The position numbers and the translations under genes were made by a program. Positions 25,868 to 36,039 of a stretch of DNA of 64,000 bases are shown piece by piece. The notes below the pieces were generated by a model. The model did not search any database. It was given only the letters and a program-made list of their open reading frames with translations, and was not told the DNA's origin. Origin of the DNA: an uncultured Bacteroidales bacterium. Lineage in GTDB: Bacteria > Bacteroidota > Bacteroidia > Bacteroidales > WCHB1-69. Within the stretch, counting starts at the first letter, position 1. Each line of letters opens with the position of its first letter. The stretch spans positions 67,380-131,379 of the forward strand of contig ONCM01000001.1 in NCBI GenBank assembly GCA_900316305.1, given 5' to 3'.

Positions 25868-28699
25868 CAATTCCTTCGCCAGAAATATTGAGGTAAAACC
25901 AACTCCTTGTCGAACAATATCTTCTGGGGTTCCCGTGGCCACGACTTCGCCGCCACTGCGACCGCCTTCGGGACCCATGTCGATAATCCAGTCGGCCATC
26001 TTGATCACGTCCATGTTGTGCTCAATAACGATGACCGTATTCCCTTTTTCCACCAAACGGTTCAAAACGTCCAACAGGATGGAGATGTCCTGAAAATGCA
26101 GACCCGTGGTGGGTTCGTCGAGGATGTATAGCGTTTGGCCAGTGTCTTTTTTGGAGAGTTCCGCCGCCAGCTTGATGCGCTGCGCCTCACCACCGGAAAG
26201 CGTCGTGGAGGGCTGTCCGAGCTTCAGATAGCCGAGTCCCACATCGTCCATGGTTTTGAGCTCGCGCACGATAGCCGGGATGTTCTCGAAAAATTCTATC
26301 GCCTGATGGATGTCCATTTCCAGCACATCGTTGATAGACTTGCCCTTGTATCGAATTTCTAACGTCTCGTCGTTGTAACGTTTGCCGCCGCACTTGTCGC
26401 AAGTGACATACACATCGGGCAAAAAGTTCATCTCGATAGTCTTCACGCCCGCGCCCTTGCACTCCTCGCAGCGACCGCCAGTCACGTTGAAAGAGAACCG
26501 TCCAGGTTTGTAGCCACGGATTTTGGACTCCGGCATCTGTGTGAACAATTTGCGAATGTCCTCAAACACACCGACATAAGTGGCCGGATTTGAACGCGGC
26601 GTACGTCCAATAGGCTGCTGGTTGATGTCGATAATCTTGTTGATATGCTCCAAACCGACCACATCCTTGTAAGGAAGCGGTTTCTTTTCGGAACGGTAAA
26701 TATAATGACTGACAATGGGATACAACGTCTCGTTGATGAGGGTTGACTTGCCGCTGCCGGAGACGCCCGTCACGCAGATGAGCGTTCCCAACGGAAACTC
26801 CACGGTGACGTTTTTAAGGTTGTTGCCAGTCGCGCCCACCACAGAGAGCCACTCACCATTGCCCTTTCGCCGTTGCTTCGGCACGCTGATTTTCTTCTTT
26901 CCTTTCAGATAAGCTGCTGTCAATGAGCCGCTTTTCAGGATTTCCTTGTAGGTACCCGCCGCCACAATCTCGCCGCCATACTCGCCCGCCGCAGGACCCA
27001 CATCGACGATGTAGTCAGCCGCCTTCATCATGTCACGCTCGTGCTCGACCACGATGACGGAGTTGCCCATGTCGCGCAGATGTCTCAAGGATTCAATGAG
27101 ATAGTGGTTATCGCGCTGGTGCAGACCAATACTCGGCTCGTCAAGAATGTACATCACGTTAACGAGTTGGGAGCTGATTTGGGTAGCTAGTCGGATACGT
27201 TGTGCTTCACCACCGGAAAGCGACGCTGAGGAACGATCCAACGAGAGATATTGCACCCCCACATCGCAAAGGAACTCCAACCGGAAGATGATTTCCCGCA
27301 GGATTTCACCGGCAATGAGCTTGCGGCCTGGCTCCAGATGGGCGGGCAAAGCCCTGCACCACTGTAGCAGCTCGGCCATGTCCATGTGGGCAAGTTGCGC
27401 GATATTCTTGTCTTTGATACGGAAATGTAAAGATTCCGTGCGCAAACGCGCCCCTTGACAGTGCGGACAAGGTATCGTATTCACAAACTGGGAAATCCAC
27501 TTTTTGAAAGAGGCCGGCATATTCTCCTCACTGAGATTGCCGAGGAAGTTCACCACCCCCTCAAACGTCTTCCGCATGGGGGAAAGCCCCGCCACCTCAC
27601 GTTTCACATGCAGAATTTCCGTGGTTCCGTACAGTACCGCGTTCAACTGCTGCTCGTTGAGGTTCTTGATGGGGTCGGACAACGAAAAGCTGTACTTTTC
27701 CGCCAATGCATCCAATGTTCTGAACAGCAGCGTGTTCTTATATTCTCCCAAGATAGCAATGCCGCCAGCCTTAATGGACTTGTTCTTGTCGGGAATCACC
27801 TTGTCGATGTCAATCTCCGTGATATAACCCAGCCCGTTGCAGTACTCGCATGCGCCGTACGGGGAGTTGAACGAAAAGGTGTTCGGCTCCGGCTCGGGAT
27901 AGGAAATGCCCGTCGTGGGACACATCAGGAACTTGCTGTAGTTCTTCACTTCCTTGCTCTCGTTATCGAGAATCATGATGGCACCCTTGCCATATTTCAT
28001 CGCAATCTGCACGCTGTTGGCCAGCCGTTTCTGCGAATATTCCGAGACGGTGAGGTTATCGGCCGAGAGTTCGATATCGTGAATTTTGTAACGATCCACC
28101 TGCATTCCCATCATCAGCGGCTTCATCACGCCATCGATGCGCACACGGGTGAACCCCTGCTTGCGGATATTCTCGAACAGCTCGCGATAATGCCCCTTAC
28201 GGCGTTTCACCACAGGCGACAGCAGTGTGACACTGCGTCCCTTGTAACGTTCCAAAATCAACTCCACGAGCTCCTTCTCCGAATAATGCACCATTTTCTC
28301 CTCCGTGTTGTAGGAGTAGGCATCCGCCACGCGAGCGTAAAGAAGTCGCAGAAAATCATACACTTCCGTGACCGTGCCCACAGTGGAACGCGGGTTCTTG
28401 TTCACCGTTTTCTGCTCTATGGAAATGACAGGATTGAGGCCGGAAATCTTATCGACATCAGGATGTTCCATATTGCCGATGAAGTGACGAGCGTAGGCGG
28501 AATAGGTCTCCATGTAGCGACGCTGCCCCTCAGCATAAATTGTGTCGAACGCCAGCGACGACTTGCCGCTGCCGCTCAAACCGGTCACCACCACCAGCTT
28601 GTTCTGCGGGATGGTGACGGAGACATTCTTGAGGTTATTTTCGCGCGCGCCGGTGACTACCAGAGCGTCCTCCGCCTGTACATTCTGCTCCTTTTTCAC
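25865..28699 (-). CDS. uvrA: Excinuclease ABC subunit A
   Basis: 944 residues from a GTG start. Two ABC modules: first Walker [10 protein letters not shown] (40-48), second [10 protein letters not shown], both followed by LSGGEAQRI signatures, and zinc-finger Cys pairs ([16 protein letters not shown] ... CDKCGGKR). It finds DNA damage for nucleotide excision repair. The frame stays open upstream into repeats, but the -7 element at 28727 and the family length favour GTG at 28699. Confidence 0.95.
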   Translation of the reverse strand: MKKEQNVQAEDALVVTGARENNLKNVSVTIPQNKLVVVTGLSGSGKSSLAFDTIYAEGQRRYMETYSAYARHFIGNMEHPDVDKISGLNPVISIEQKTVNKNPRSTVGTVTEVYDFLRLLYARVADAYSYNTEEKMVHYSEKELVELILERYKGRSVTLLSPVVKRRKGHYRELFENIRKQGFTRVRIDGVMKPLMMGMQVDRYKIHDIELSADNLTVSEYSQKRLANSVQIAMKYGKGAIMILDNESKEVKNYSKFLMCPTTGISYPEPEPNTFSFNSPYGACEYCNGLGYITEIDIDKVIPDKNKSIKAGGIAILGEYKNTLLFRTLDALAEKYSFSLSDPIKNLNEQQLNAVLYGTTEILHVKREVAGLSPMRKTFEGVVNFLGNLSEENMPASFKKWISQFVNTIPCPHCQGARLRTESLHFRIKDKNIAQLAHMDMAELLQWCRALPAHLEPGRKLIAGEILREIIFRLEFLCDVGVQYLSLDRSSASLSGGEAQRIRLATQISSQLVNVMYILDEPSIGLHQRDNHYLIESLRHLRDMGNSVIVVEHERDMMKAADYIVDVGPAAGEYGGEIVAAGTYKEILKSGSLTAAYLKGKKKISVPKQRRKGNGEWLSVVGATGNNLKNVTVEFPLGTLICVTGVSGSGKSTLINETLYPIVSHYIYRSEKKPLPYKDVVGLEHINKIIDINQQPIGRTPRSNPATYVGVFEDIRKLFTQMPESKIRGYKPGRFSFNVTGGRCEECKGAGVKTIEMNFLPDVYVTCDKCGGKRYNDETLEIRYKGKSINDVLEMDIHQAIEFFENIPAIVRELKTMDDVGLGYLKLGQPSTTLSGGEAQRIKLAAELSKKDTGQTLYILDEPTTGLHFQDISILLDVLNRLVEKGNTVIVIEHNMDVIKMADWIIDMGPEGGRSGGEVVATGTPEDIVRQGVGFTSIFLAKEL

Positions 28700-28726
28700 A
28701 ATAGGTTCCTGATTTTTTGAGGGCGG

Positions 28727-28734
28727 CAAAGATA
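28727..28734 (-). promoter_or_regulatory. -7 promoter element (TATCTTTG) of uvrA
   Basis: TATCTTTG on the minus strand, 27 bases before the GTG start. Confidence 0.7.
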
Positions 28735-28750
28735 CGATTTTTTCGCATAC

Positions 28751-28795
28751 GTTATAGGGCTGCCGCAGCAATCGTTGTAGGGCTGCCGCAATGCG
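28751..28795. repeat. Direct repeat TAGGGCTGCCGCA
   Basis: GTTATAGGGCTGCCGCAGC is followed by GTTGTAGGGCTGCCGCAATG and then an inverted GCGACAGCC, upstream of the uvrA promoter. Confidence 0.6.
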
Positions 28796-28826
28796 ACAGC
28801 CATACGGCCAAACCATTGATTTATTG

Positions 28827-28861
28827 TGAATTATGAATTCTGAATTGTAAATTGTGAATCG
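28827..28861. repeat. 7-bp period repeat (TGAATTA family)
   Basis: TGAATTA TGAATTC TGAATTG TAAATTG TGAATCG, running straight into the displaced FISUMP tail. Confidence 0.85.
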
Positions 28862-28887
28862 ATTAATTGCGGAGGCAGCGGACGGAA
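28855..28887 (-). repeat. Displaced 33-bp copy of a FISUMP gene 3' end
   Basis: Bases 28855-28887 are identical to 29963-29995, the last codons (SVRCLRN), stop and first downstream bases of the FISUMP gene. The toxin-antitoxin pair at 28899-29769 lies between the two copies. Confidence 0.9.
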
Positions 28888-28898
28888 ACAATCAGCGA

Positions 28899-29210
28899 TC
28901 ACGCAAAGACCTTTTGCATAATGGGGACATTCAAAGCGTACTCCAATTTGCACAAGGTTTCCAATGTGAGGTTCTCCTCTCCCTTCAGCAACCGAGAAAC
29001 ATATTGTGGTGAGCAACCGACAAGTTCTGCCAACTGTTTTTGGGACATGTGTAAATCCTCCAGAGACATTGCCACAACGATGGCAATTTTCCTCGAATAG
29101 CGTAACCAGTCTCGGTTCGCTTTTCGCCACTCCGCCTTTTCAATCCATTTTGAAGGTTTTGGCGAAGAATGTTCTTCCAAAAACGCAATTTGTTCTGCTG
29201 CGGTTTTCAT
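28899..29210 (-). CDS. XRE-type HTH antitoxin
   Basis: 103 residues. The C-terminal half is a helix-turn-helix (MSQKQLAELVGCSPQYVSRLLKGEENLTLETLCKLE). It starts 4 bases after the putative toxin stop, the toxin-first order of HigBA-like systems; such antitoxins bind the toxin and repress the operon. ATG at 29210 preferred over an upstream in-frame start that would lie inside the toxin gene. Confidence 0.75.
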   Translation of the reverse strand: MKTAAEQIAFLEEHSSPKPSKWIEKAEWRKANRDWLRYSRKIAIVVAMSLEDLHMSQKQLAELVGCSPQYVSRLLKGEENLTLETLCKLEYALNVPIMQKVFA

Positions 29211-29214
29211 ATTC

Positions 29215-29769
29215 TTATCCTTTCTCCTTAATAAAATCCGTAAAACTATCGTCATCTATGACATTGTTGGCGACGAAGTATTGGCGTACCTTTTCCAGTT
29301 TCACAAGTTCTTTGAGCGTATGTTCCCTTTCTTCCATCGTCCGAGTCAATTTTATGGCACCACCGGTAACAACATATATGCCAGGATTCAACTTTATTGC
29401 ATAAATTCGCAACCAACTGGCATGTTTGGGACGATCCTTCAATCGCGCCTTTTCTCTTCCCAACTTCATTTCAGAAGCGCGGGAATTCTCAAGCGGACGA
29501 AACAATTCGTCTAAATTGGCCTCGGGGTTGATATCCATAATGAGGCACTCCAATTCATCGCTGTCTTCCATCGTGTCATATATGGCCTCGTCAAGTCTTG
29601 TAATCTTGAAATATGACACTAAATCACTGAAGTTTTCACGGAAGAAATTCAACAACCACCCAGCATCATTCCATTGTGTGAATACTTTGTCCAACTCATT
29701 CAGTTGTTCGTTAGCGTAATGCACGGCCCACAAGCGACCATCGTGTTTAATATCTTCAAATGTCATCAT
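29215..29769 (-). CDS. Putative toxin partner of the XRE antitoxin
   Basis: 184 residues. The C-terminal region WLRIYAIKLNPGIYVVTGGAIKLT, followed by a long charged helix, resembles Gp49/HigB-like toxins (a similar stretch, LRLYCLRITDKILIIGNGGLK, is in the toxin at 62302). The N-terminal half has no match I recognise. Toxin assignment rests on this and on the HTH partner; not proven. ATG pair at 29769/29766 after a clear promoter. Confidence 0.55.
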   Translation of the reverse strand: MMTFEDIKHDGRLWAVHYANEQLNELDKVFTQWNDAGWLLNFFRENFSDLVSYFKITRLDEAIYDTMEDSDELECLIMDINPEANLDELFRPLENSRASEMKLGREKARLKDRPKHASWLRIYAIKLNPGIYVVTGGAIKLTRTMEEREHTLKELVKLEKVRQYFVANNVIDDDSFTDFIKEKG

Positions 29770-29793
29770 AATAATTGAGTTTTTTGATCGCCG

Positions 29794-29801
29794 CAAAGAT
29801 A
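29794..29801 (-). promoter_or_regulatory. -7 promoter element (TATCTTTG) of the toxin-antitoxin pair
   Basis: TATCTTTG on the minus strand, 24 bases before the toxin ATG. Confidence 0.7.
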
Positions 29802-29888
29802 CACTTTTTTTTGAAAAATCAACTTGTAAGTTGATATTTTTTTGTCAAAACACACATTGACAAGAGATTATATTCCCACACCGTTCTT

Positions 29889-29970
29889 CATTATGCATTC
29901 TACATTCTGCATTACAAAAAGGGCGCAGCCCTACTGCCACGCCCTTGATTAATTATGAATTTTGAATCGA
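29889..29970. repeat. 7-bp period blocks and a hairpin after the FISUMP gene
   Basis: CATTATG CATTCTA CATTCTG CATTACA (29889-29916), then AAGGGCG...CGCCCTT hairpin (~29918-29946), then AATTATG AATTTTG AATCGAT against the FISUMP stop. The hairpin could end FISUMP transcription. Confidence 0.7.
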
Positions 29971-32900
29971 TTAATTGCGGAGGCAGCGGACGGAATGGCC
30001 GTTACTCTTGTCGCTGGTATATCGGTACAAGTGGGCAACACTGTAAGTCAAGCCGCAGTACCTAGCAGATCCGTTGGAGATCTCTGTAGAACTCCAAAAG
30101 TAGGCGTTGTCACCGAAACTTATGGAGCTGTCAAAGTAGTAATCTCCTGACGGCAATGCGCCGAAACCTGTGGCGTTGTTGGTGCTTTGATTGTTGCCCA
30201 CACAACACAAACAAGATGTCCCTTCAGGTGAATTCCATCCCGTTGTGGAAGCAAGTGCTTTTGCGATATAGGACGAATCATTGTTGCAGAAATATTGGCT
30301 TTGGCTACTCAAATAAGTCTCTAATTCCGTCCATTCCGCATTACTCGGCACGTGCCAGCCTGTGGGACAGATACCCTGCACACCACTAGGGTTAGCCGAG
30401 CTGGATGATGCACCATTCATCACAGCGAACCAATGATACAAGTAGCCATAAACGGCCACGTTGTTAGAGTCGTTATTCGGATAGTAACGCCCACTAATGA
30501 TGGTGCCATCTGGTTCTCTGGTAGTGCGAAGATTTTCCTTCATCCAACACTGCTGGCCAATTTGCACGGTGTTGTAAACGTTACCGTCATAATCGATAAC
30601 GGTAGGAGTACCAGGGCAGGGCTGCACGTAAACAGGGACGTTTGGATGACAAATCGCGTAGTCCAAAACTTGTACGGAACACGTTTCGGAATAGGCAGTA
30701 CAACCGTATCTGTCTGTTACCTTCATTTGAAAGTGACAAGTGGTATCCGAATGGTTGGGAGTAACAACAGTCTCAACAGAATTGGTATTGGAGAAAACCA
30801 CATCGTTTTCGAGACAGAGCCATTCAAATGATAAAGGATGGGCAACCTCAAAATCATAGCTGGATTCAACTTTGGAGGAGTCGAATGTCAGGACAACTGT
30901 TTCACCTTCGCAAATGGCAGTGTCGGAGCTGGTGATAGACGGAGAGGTGATGCTTGTCATATCATCAGGACGATCAATATAGAAAACAACGTGATTCAAC
31001 TCGTTGCCGCACTGGTCTTCAACGACTACTACAATGGTTAGATGATTATGCGTATTGAATATGTCATTTTGGTTTGGAGCGCTAATATTGGTGTTTTCCC
31101 AATAGAATTCAGCATGATCCATTAAATAGTCGAAAGACATATCTGTATAATCGTCATGAATCATAGGCAGCAGTGCATTCACCATGACTTCTTTACTTGG
31201 AGCGTTATAGGTGCAGTTGTTGTCGCGAATAGGAAGCAAACGCTTATATGGGGTTTGGTCGGGTGAAGAATGTTGAATGTAAGGAGCAAGAGTGTCCTTT
31301 TGCACATATAAACTCATAATGACATCACTGTAAGCTATCCCAATGCTGTTGGTGGCATATGAACGGAAGTAATAAAGGGCTCCGCATGGTTCCCAATCTG
31401 AAGTGTTGATGACACTAGTGAAATCCCCGTCATTATTCATGCTGTCAACGGTGTGATTGTCTTCAATCGTCGGGATTTCATTTGTGCTCCAGCACACGCC
31501 GCAGGAAATGATAGGAGAGCCTCCGTTATCCGTTACCTCACTGCTACATACGATGGAATCTGTCTCGTTTGTAGAGGTGTGTATAGAGACCGTCGGCAAT
31601 GAGGTTTGGATGGTGTCAGAGCTGCCGCCACCAGTGTTGCGGAGACAGCGGACGGAATAGCCGAGGTGCATGCCGTAGGCACTGCGGGTTACGTATGCGT
31701 AATTGTTGTGGAGACTACGGTACCATGCATTACCATCGGAGGCCTCTGTAGAACTCCAGAAGTAAGCGTATTTGCCGGAATTGGTGAACCCAATGTTATA
31801 GCGATAACCTGCGGGAAACGTACCGAAACCAGTGGAATTGTTGAGATTCTGAAGGTTTCCTACTGCACAGGTATAGGTACTGGAGGTCCATTCAGTGGTA
31901 GATGCCAAAACCTTGGCAATATATTCTGGATTGTTCGAGCAAAGGTATTCGCTTTGGCTACTCACATAGTCGGTCAACTGCGTCCATTCCGCATCACTCG
32001 GCACATGCCAGCCGGTCGGACAGATGCCCTGCACTCCGCTCGGGTTGGCATTGCTGGATGATGCACTGCGCATCACCGCAGTCCAGTTGTATAGGTAGCC
32101 TCGCTGCGCCAAAGGGATGGCTGAACTGTTGTAATCGTAGTAAAATGGCTCTTCGCTGCTTAAGGAGGAAACGCCAGCGGGAATCACCGTGCCGTCTGCG
32201 TAGTGAGTTGTGCGCAAGTTGTCGCGCATCCAGCATTGGTTGCCAATCTGCACTGTGTTATAAACATTGCCATCAATGTCTGTCACAGTGGCTGCGTTAG
32301 GGCACGGAATACCGTCTGTCACTGATGTTGTGTCTGTCGGAGTCACGGTAGTTGTATCAATTGGGGTCGTGGTCGTGTCAGAAGCACCTATCAGCGACTC
32401 CAGTTCCTCAATTCTGGATTGCTGCTCCTCCACAAGGGCTTGCAATTGCGACAATGCATTCGCCAAGGCACATAAATCCACGTCCGCACATTCAGCATTA
32501 CTCACATACTGTGCATCGTTGTTGAAGGCACTCACTTCCACCGGAATCGTCGGCACAGAATCCATCGTGATGTAACCAGCATCGTTATTAAAAGCACCGA
32601 CATTCGCCGGCAACGTCGGAATCTCGGGAATCGAGTCCATGGTGATGTAACCAGCATCGTTATTAAATTCACTGACATTTGTCGGCACCGTAGGGACTAC
32701 CGGCGTATTAGCAATTTCAGAGTAGTCGTAAGCCGGTTTCGTGGCTTCTTTCGCCCAAGCAGGAACGTTCGGATCGGTCTCGGTGTAACCGGTTATGTAG
32801 CCCGCGTCATTGATGAAGGCACTGACATTTGTGGGTACTGTAGGAATTGTTGGCGTATTAACCAAATCATTGTAATCCTTGTCCCATGCGTTGAATTGAG

Positions 32901-33447
32901 GATCTGTTTCGGTATAATTCGTTAAATAATTAGCATCATTGAAAAAAGCAGATACATTCGTGGGAACGGATGGAACAGAATCCATCGTAATATATCCTGC
33001 ATCATTAGCAAAAGCACTTACATTGGCCGGAACGGTCGGAATATTACCAGCATTTTTGGCATACAGTGCATACGGCACGCTTAGCATCTGTTGCGTGCTG
33101 GTGATACTGTAGTTGTCACCACCGTTAGGGTCGGTTTCGGTTTTCAGAAAGAACGGACCGTTTGCCCAATCAATGTCGGTGAAAGTGCCTTGCTGTGCAG
33201 TGCCGCCACCGATTTCCAAGGTCAAAAGACCGTTGGCGTTGGTGGTTGCCGTATGCAACTCCATATAGACGGCGTTGCCTGAGGTCGAGCCCTGCAGAAT
33301 GCTCACGCGAACAGCTACAGGCGAATTGGCCACCAGGCTGTTGCTCACATTGCGCACTACCGACTGATAAGTAAATTTCTCAGGTGCCTGCGCGAAGAGG
33401 ACGGTTGCGCAAAGCAGGAAAGCCAATACGATTGTAATCCTTTTCAT
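29971..33447 (-). CDS. Large exported protein with two FISUMP domains
   Basis: 1158 residues. Signal peptide (ITIVLAFLLCATVLFAQ); residues ~120-315 carry five or six repeats of VSAFxNDAGYIT type; a coiled coil (LSQLQALVEEQQSRIEELESLI) and a Thr/Asp linker precede the first FISUMP domain (~381-610); an Ig-like middle follows; the second FISUMP domain is ~990-1158. Both share CPTGWHVPSxAEW and end in SVRCLRN. FISUMP (TIGR02145) proteins are surface-exposed in Fibrobacter and Bacteroidales; function unknown. No T9SS tail is seen. Confidence 0.85.
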   Translation of the reverse strand: MKRITIVLAFLLCATVLFAQAPEKFTYQSVVRNVSNSLVANSPVAVRVSILQGSTSGNAVYMELHTATTNANGLLTLEIGGGTAQQGTFTDIDWANGPFFLKTETDPNGGDNYSITSTQQMLSVPYALYAKNAGNIPTVPANVSAFANDAGYITMDSVPSVPTNVSAFFNDANYLTNYTETDPQFNAWDKDYNDLVNTPTIPTVPTNVSAFINDAGYITGYTETDPNVPAWAKEATKPAYDYSEIANTPVVPTVPTNVSEFNNDAGYITMDSIPEIPTLPANVGAFNNDAGYITMDSVPTIPVEVSAFNNDAQYVSNAECADVDLCALANALSQLQALVEEQQSRIEELESLIGASDTTTTPIDTTTVTPTDTTSVTDGIPCPNAATVTDIDGNVYNTVQIGNQCWMRDNLRTTHYADGTVIPAGVSSLSSEEPFYYDYNSSAIPLAQRGYLYNWTAVMRSASSSNANPSGVQGICPTGWHVPSDAEWTQLTDYVSSQSEYLCSNNPEYIAKVLASTTEWTSSTYTCAVGNLQNLNNSTGFGTFPAGYRYNIGFTNSGKYAYFWSSTEASDGNAWYRSLHNNYAYVTRSAYGMHLGYSVRCLRNTGGGSSDTIQTSLPTVSIHTSTNETDSIVCSSEVTDNGGSPIISCGVCWSTNEIPTIEDNHTVDSMNNDGDFTSVINTSDWEPCGALYYFRSYATNSIGIAYSDVIMSLYVQKDTLAPYIQHSSPDQTPYKRLLPIRDNNCTYNAPSKEVMVNALLPMIHDDYTDMSFDYLMDHAEFYWENTNISAPNQNDIFNTHNHLTIVVVVEDQCGNELNHVVFYIDRPDDMTSITSPSITSSDTAICEGETVVLTFDSSKVESSYDFEVAHPLSFEWLCLENDVVFSNTNSVETVVTPNHSDTTCHFQMKVTDRYGCTAYSETCSVQVLDYAICHPNVPVYVQPCPGTPTVIDYDGNVYNTVQIGQQCWMKENLRTTREPDGTIISGRYYPNNDSNNVAVYGYLYHWFAVMNGASSSSANPSGVQGICPTGWHVPSNAEWTELETYLSSQSQYFCNNDSSYIAKALASTTGWNSPEGTSCLCCVGNNQSTNNATGFGALPSGDYYFDSSISFGDNAYFWSSTEISNGSARYCGLTYSVAHLYRYTSDKSNGHSVRCLRN

Positions 33448-33512
33448 ATTCTTGTTCTTTTATGTTTGTACTTAATATTTTTCAGGAAGTATAATCTTCC
33501 TTACGCAGTGCC

Positions 33513-33547
33513 AACTACTAACTACTAACTGCTAACTGCTAACTACT
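33513..33547. repeat. 7-bp period repeat (AACTACT family)
   Basis: AACTACT AACTACT AACTGCT AACTGCT AACTACT. On the minus strand it encodes the last serines and the TAG stop of tsaD. Confidence 0.9.
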
Positions 33548-34543
33548 ATACGGCGCTACATCATACCCCACAAATTCGCCCTTCAGGTATTTGAAATAAC
33601 CGCAGACAGCCACCATGGCGGCATTGTCGGTGGTGAGATCCAAAGGCGGAAGGAAGATATTGCGATGATAACGCCGCGCGAGATCAGTCATGGCGTCGCG
33701 CAATCCGGAATTGGCCGACACACCGCCCGCCAGCACCAGGTCTTTGCAATTGCTCTCCTTAAAGGCCTTCTTCACCTTATCCGTCAGCGACTTGACGATG
33801 GCATACTGCATGGAGGCCGCCAAATCGTGGATATTCTCCTCAATGAAGTTGGGGTTCTCCTTGAGGTTGTCGCGGACGAAGTAGAGGAACGAGGTCTTGA
33901 GGCCGCTGAAGCTGTAGTCAAGGCCAGGAATGTGCGCAATGGAGAACTGGAACCGCATGGGGTCGCCCTCTTTGGCGTATTTGTCGATAACAGGACCGCC
34001 AGGGTACGGCAGACCGAGGATCTTGGCCGCCTTGTCGAAGGCTTCACCGGCCGCGTCGTCGATGGTGCCACCTAACTTGGTCATGTCGAAGTAGTCGTTG
34101 ACCTGCAGCAGCAACGTGTGACCACCCGAAACCGTCAGGCAGAGGAACGGGAACTGCGGCTTCGGCTTCTCCTCGCCGGGTTTGTCGAGGAAGTGCGCCA
34201 AAACGTGCGCCTGCAGGTGATTGACCTGCACGAGCGGGATGCCCAACGTGTAGGCCATCGACTTGGCGAAAGAGTTGCCCACCAAGAGCGAGCCCAACAG
34301 TCCGGGACCGTTGGTGAAGGCGATTGCCGCAAGCTGTTCCTTGCCGATGCCAGCACGTTTCAACGCCGTGTCGATCACGGGGATGATGTTCTGCTGGTGC
34401 GCACGGGAGGCGAGCTCCGGCACCACCCCGCCGTATTCCGCGTGGATTTTCTGACTGGCGATCACGTTCGACAGGATGACATTGTTCTCGATCACCGCCG
34501 CAGAGGTGTCGTCACAGGAAGATTCTATACCTAATATGTACAT
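33539..34543 (-). CDS. tsaD: tRNA N6-adenosine threonylcarbamoyltransferase TsaD
   Basis: 334 residues. ASKHA-fold signatures: MYILGIESSCDDTSAAVI at the N-terminus, the metal-binding His pair in HAEYGGVVPELASRAHQQN, SGGHT, and AGGVSANSGLR with a late DNAAM. It transfers threonylcarbamoyl to A37 of ANN-decoding tRNAs with TsaB/TsaE. Normal length; final residues and stop come from a heptamer repeat. Confidence 0.97.
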   Translation of the reverse strand: MYILGIESSCDDTSAAVIENNVILSNVIASQKIHAEYGGVVPELASRAHQQNIIPVIDTALKRAGIGKEQLAAIAFTNGPGLLGSLLVGNSFAKSMAYTLGIPLVQVNHLQAHVLAHFLDKPGEEKPKPQFPFLCLTVSGGHTLLLQVNDYFDMTKLGGTIDDAAGEAFDKAAKILGLPYPGGPVIDKYAKEGDPMRFQFSIAHIPGLDYSFSGLKTSFLYFVRDNLKENPNFIEENIHDLAASMQYAIVKSLTDKVKKAFKESNCKDLVLAGGVSANSGLRDAMTDLARRYHRNIFLPPLDLTTDNAAMVAVCGYFKYLKGEFVGYDVAPYSS

Positions 34544-34569
34544 TGACTTTGACTTTTGACTTTGACTGA

Positions 34570-34646
34570 CCCCACACTGCGCGACTTCGTCGCTTGTCTG
34601 GGGTTAATTGCGCTTCGCGCGTTTTGCCTCTCCGAGGCTGCTTAAG
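34570..34646 (+). repeat. Triple-hairpin dispersed repeat, copy 1
   Basis: Three hairpins in a row: CCCCACAC...TCTGGGG (34570-34603, inner GCGAC-TTC-GTCGC), GCGC-TTC-GCGC (34610-34620) and GCCTC-TCC-GAGGC (34626-34638), then TGCTTAAGG. A second, inverted copy is at 46251-46324 with compensatory stem changes. A 14-bp palindrome ATGTTTTAAAACAT (34652-34665) follows here only. Confidence 0.8.
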
Positions 34647-34676
34647 GAATTATGTTTTAAAACATGGGGGTTGACA

Positions 34677-34704
34677 CATTCATAATTCATAATTCATAAT
34701 TAAT
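34677..34704. repeat. 7-bp period repeat (AATTCAT family) encoding the IspG C-terminus
   Basis: CATTCAT AATTCAT AATTCAT AATTAAT. Read on the minus strand it encodes LIMNYEL and the TGA stop of ispG. Confidence 0.9.
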
Positions 34705-36032
34705 TTCTCCAACATGTCCATTGCCTGCTCCGGCAGCATCGGTTCCGACACCCGCTTCTTGCCTTCATAGACGCAGACGAGCCCGTGGGAGGCGCCCACA
34801 AGACCGTAATCGGCATCGGCCATTTCGCCGGGACCGTTGACGATGCAGCCCATGACTCCGATCTTGAGACCGGGATAGCCTGCAAAGCGCTGTTTTACAG
34901 CAGAGAATACCGACTGTATGTCATATTGCGTACGTCCGCAGGAGGGACAAGCCACAAACTCCGTGTTCAATATCTTAATACGGCAAGCTTGCATGATAAG
35001 AGATTCGTAATCAGCAATTTGCTTTTCGCTGAAATGCGGATTACGCAATTGGAGGTTCTTCAAGCCGTGTTGGAAATGGGCGTAACCAGTGATAGCCGCC
35101 GCCCGACAGTACCAGAGTTCCTCATCTTCGGAATCGTCTTCGAAGATCAAGGTTCCGTCTTGGATATTCAAATTGTTAACATCCAGATTTTCAACCGATT
35201 GAATCAACTTTCGACCGAACGGGCTCTCGTTCTCCGGCGGTTCGGTGAGCGAGACACGGATGGTATCGCCGATGCCCATCAGCAACAAGGCGCCGATGCC
35301 CGCCGCCGACTTCACCCTACCCTCTTTGTCGTTGCCCGCTTCGGTGACCCCGAGATGCAACGGATAGGACCAATTCCGCTGTAACATGCTGTCGTGTAGC
35401 AGTTTGGTGGCAGTCATCATCGTCAGCACATTGCTTGATTTCATCGAGATCACCACCTTGTGGAAGTCGTACTGCTCACAAATCTCCAGCCATTCGAGTG
35501 CCGACTGAACCATTGCTTCGGGAGTATTGCCGTAGCGACTGACAATGCGGTCGCACAGTGAGCCGTGGTTGATACCCAGACGCACTGCCGTGCCGTGCTG
35601 CTTGCAGATTTCGGACAACGGTTTGGCTCTCAACGCCATACGCTCCACCTGCGCGGCATACTCGCTGTCGGAGAGGTCGAGCTGCGAAAAGTTGCGCTTA
35701 TCGGTGAAATTGCCGGGGTTCACGCGCACCTTGTCCATGAAGGTCGCCACCGCCTCCGCCACTTTGGGGTTGAAATGCACGTCCGCGACAAGCGGTACAT
35801 GGCCGTAACCGTCCTTGGCCAGCTGGCTTTTGATGGCTTTGAGCGGTTCCACCTCGTTCAACGAGGGCACCGTCAACCGGACCATCTGCGCACCGGAATC
35901 GATCATCCGTTTGCACTGCGCCACGGAGGCCTGCACGTCGGCCGTGTCGGTATTGGTCATCGACTGCACCACCACGGGGGCATCCCCGCCAATGGTCACA
36001 TTACCAATTTGGAATTGTCGTTTGCTGTTCAC
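34680..36032 (-). CDS. ispG: 4-hydroxy-3-methylbut-2-enyl diphosphate synthase IspG
   Basis: 450 residues from a GTG start. TIM-barrel half (IGNVTIGGDAPVVVQSMTNTDT) and the iron-sulfur half (CPSCGRTQYD ... GCIVNGPGE with its conserved Cys residues). It acts in the non-mevalonate isoprenoid pathway. A stretch of ~80 extra residues precedes the CPSC motif: longer than E. coli IspG (372) but shorter than the ~600-residue Bacteroides type. The last seven residues are heptamer-repeat encoded. Confidence 0.95.
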   Translation of the reverse strand: MNSKRQFQIGNVTIGGDAPVVVQSMTNTDTADVQASVAQCKRMIDSGAQMVRLTVPSLNEVEPLKAIKSQLAKDGYGHVPLVADVHFNPKVAEAVATFMDKVRVNPGNFTDKRNFSQLDLSDSEYAAQVERMALRAKPLSEICKQHGTAVRLGINHGSLCDRIVSRYGNTPEAMVQSALEWLEICEQYDFHKVVISMKSSNVLTMMTATKLLHDSMLQRNWSYPLHLGVTEAGNDKEGRVKSAAGIGALLLMGIGDTIRVSLTEPPENESPFGRKLIQSVENLDVNNLNIQDGTLIFEDDSEDEELWYCRAAAITGYAHFQHGLKNLQLRNPHFSEKQIADYESLIMQACRIKILNTEFVACPSCGRTQYDIQSVFSAVKQRFAGYPGLKIGVMGCIVNGPGEMADADYGLVGASHGLVCVYEGKKRVSEPMLPEQAMDMLEKLIMNYEL

Positions 36033-36039
36033 TTGTAAT

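Noticed and set aside
28700-28891. N-terminal extension of uvrA
   Set aside because: It would be translated from the promoter, heptamer repeats and the antisense of a FISUMP tail; family length supports GTG at 28699.
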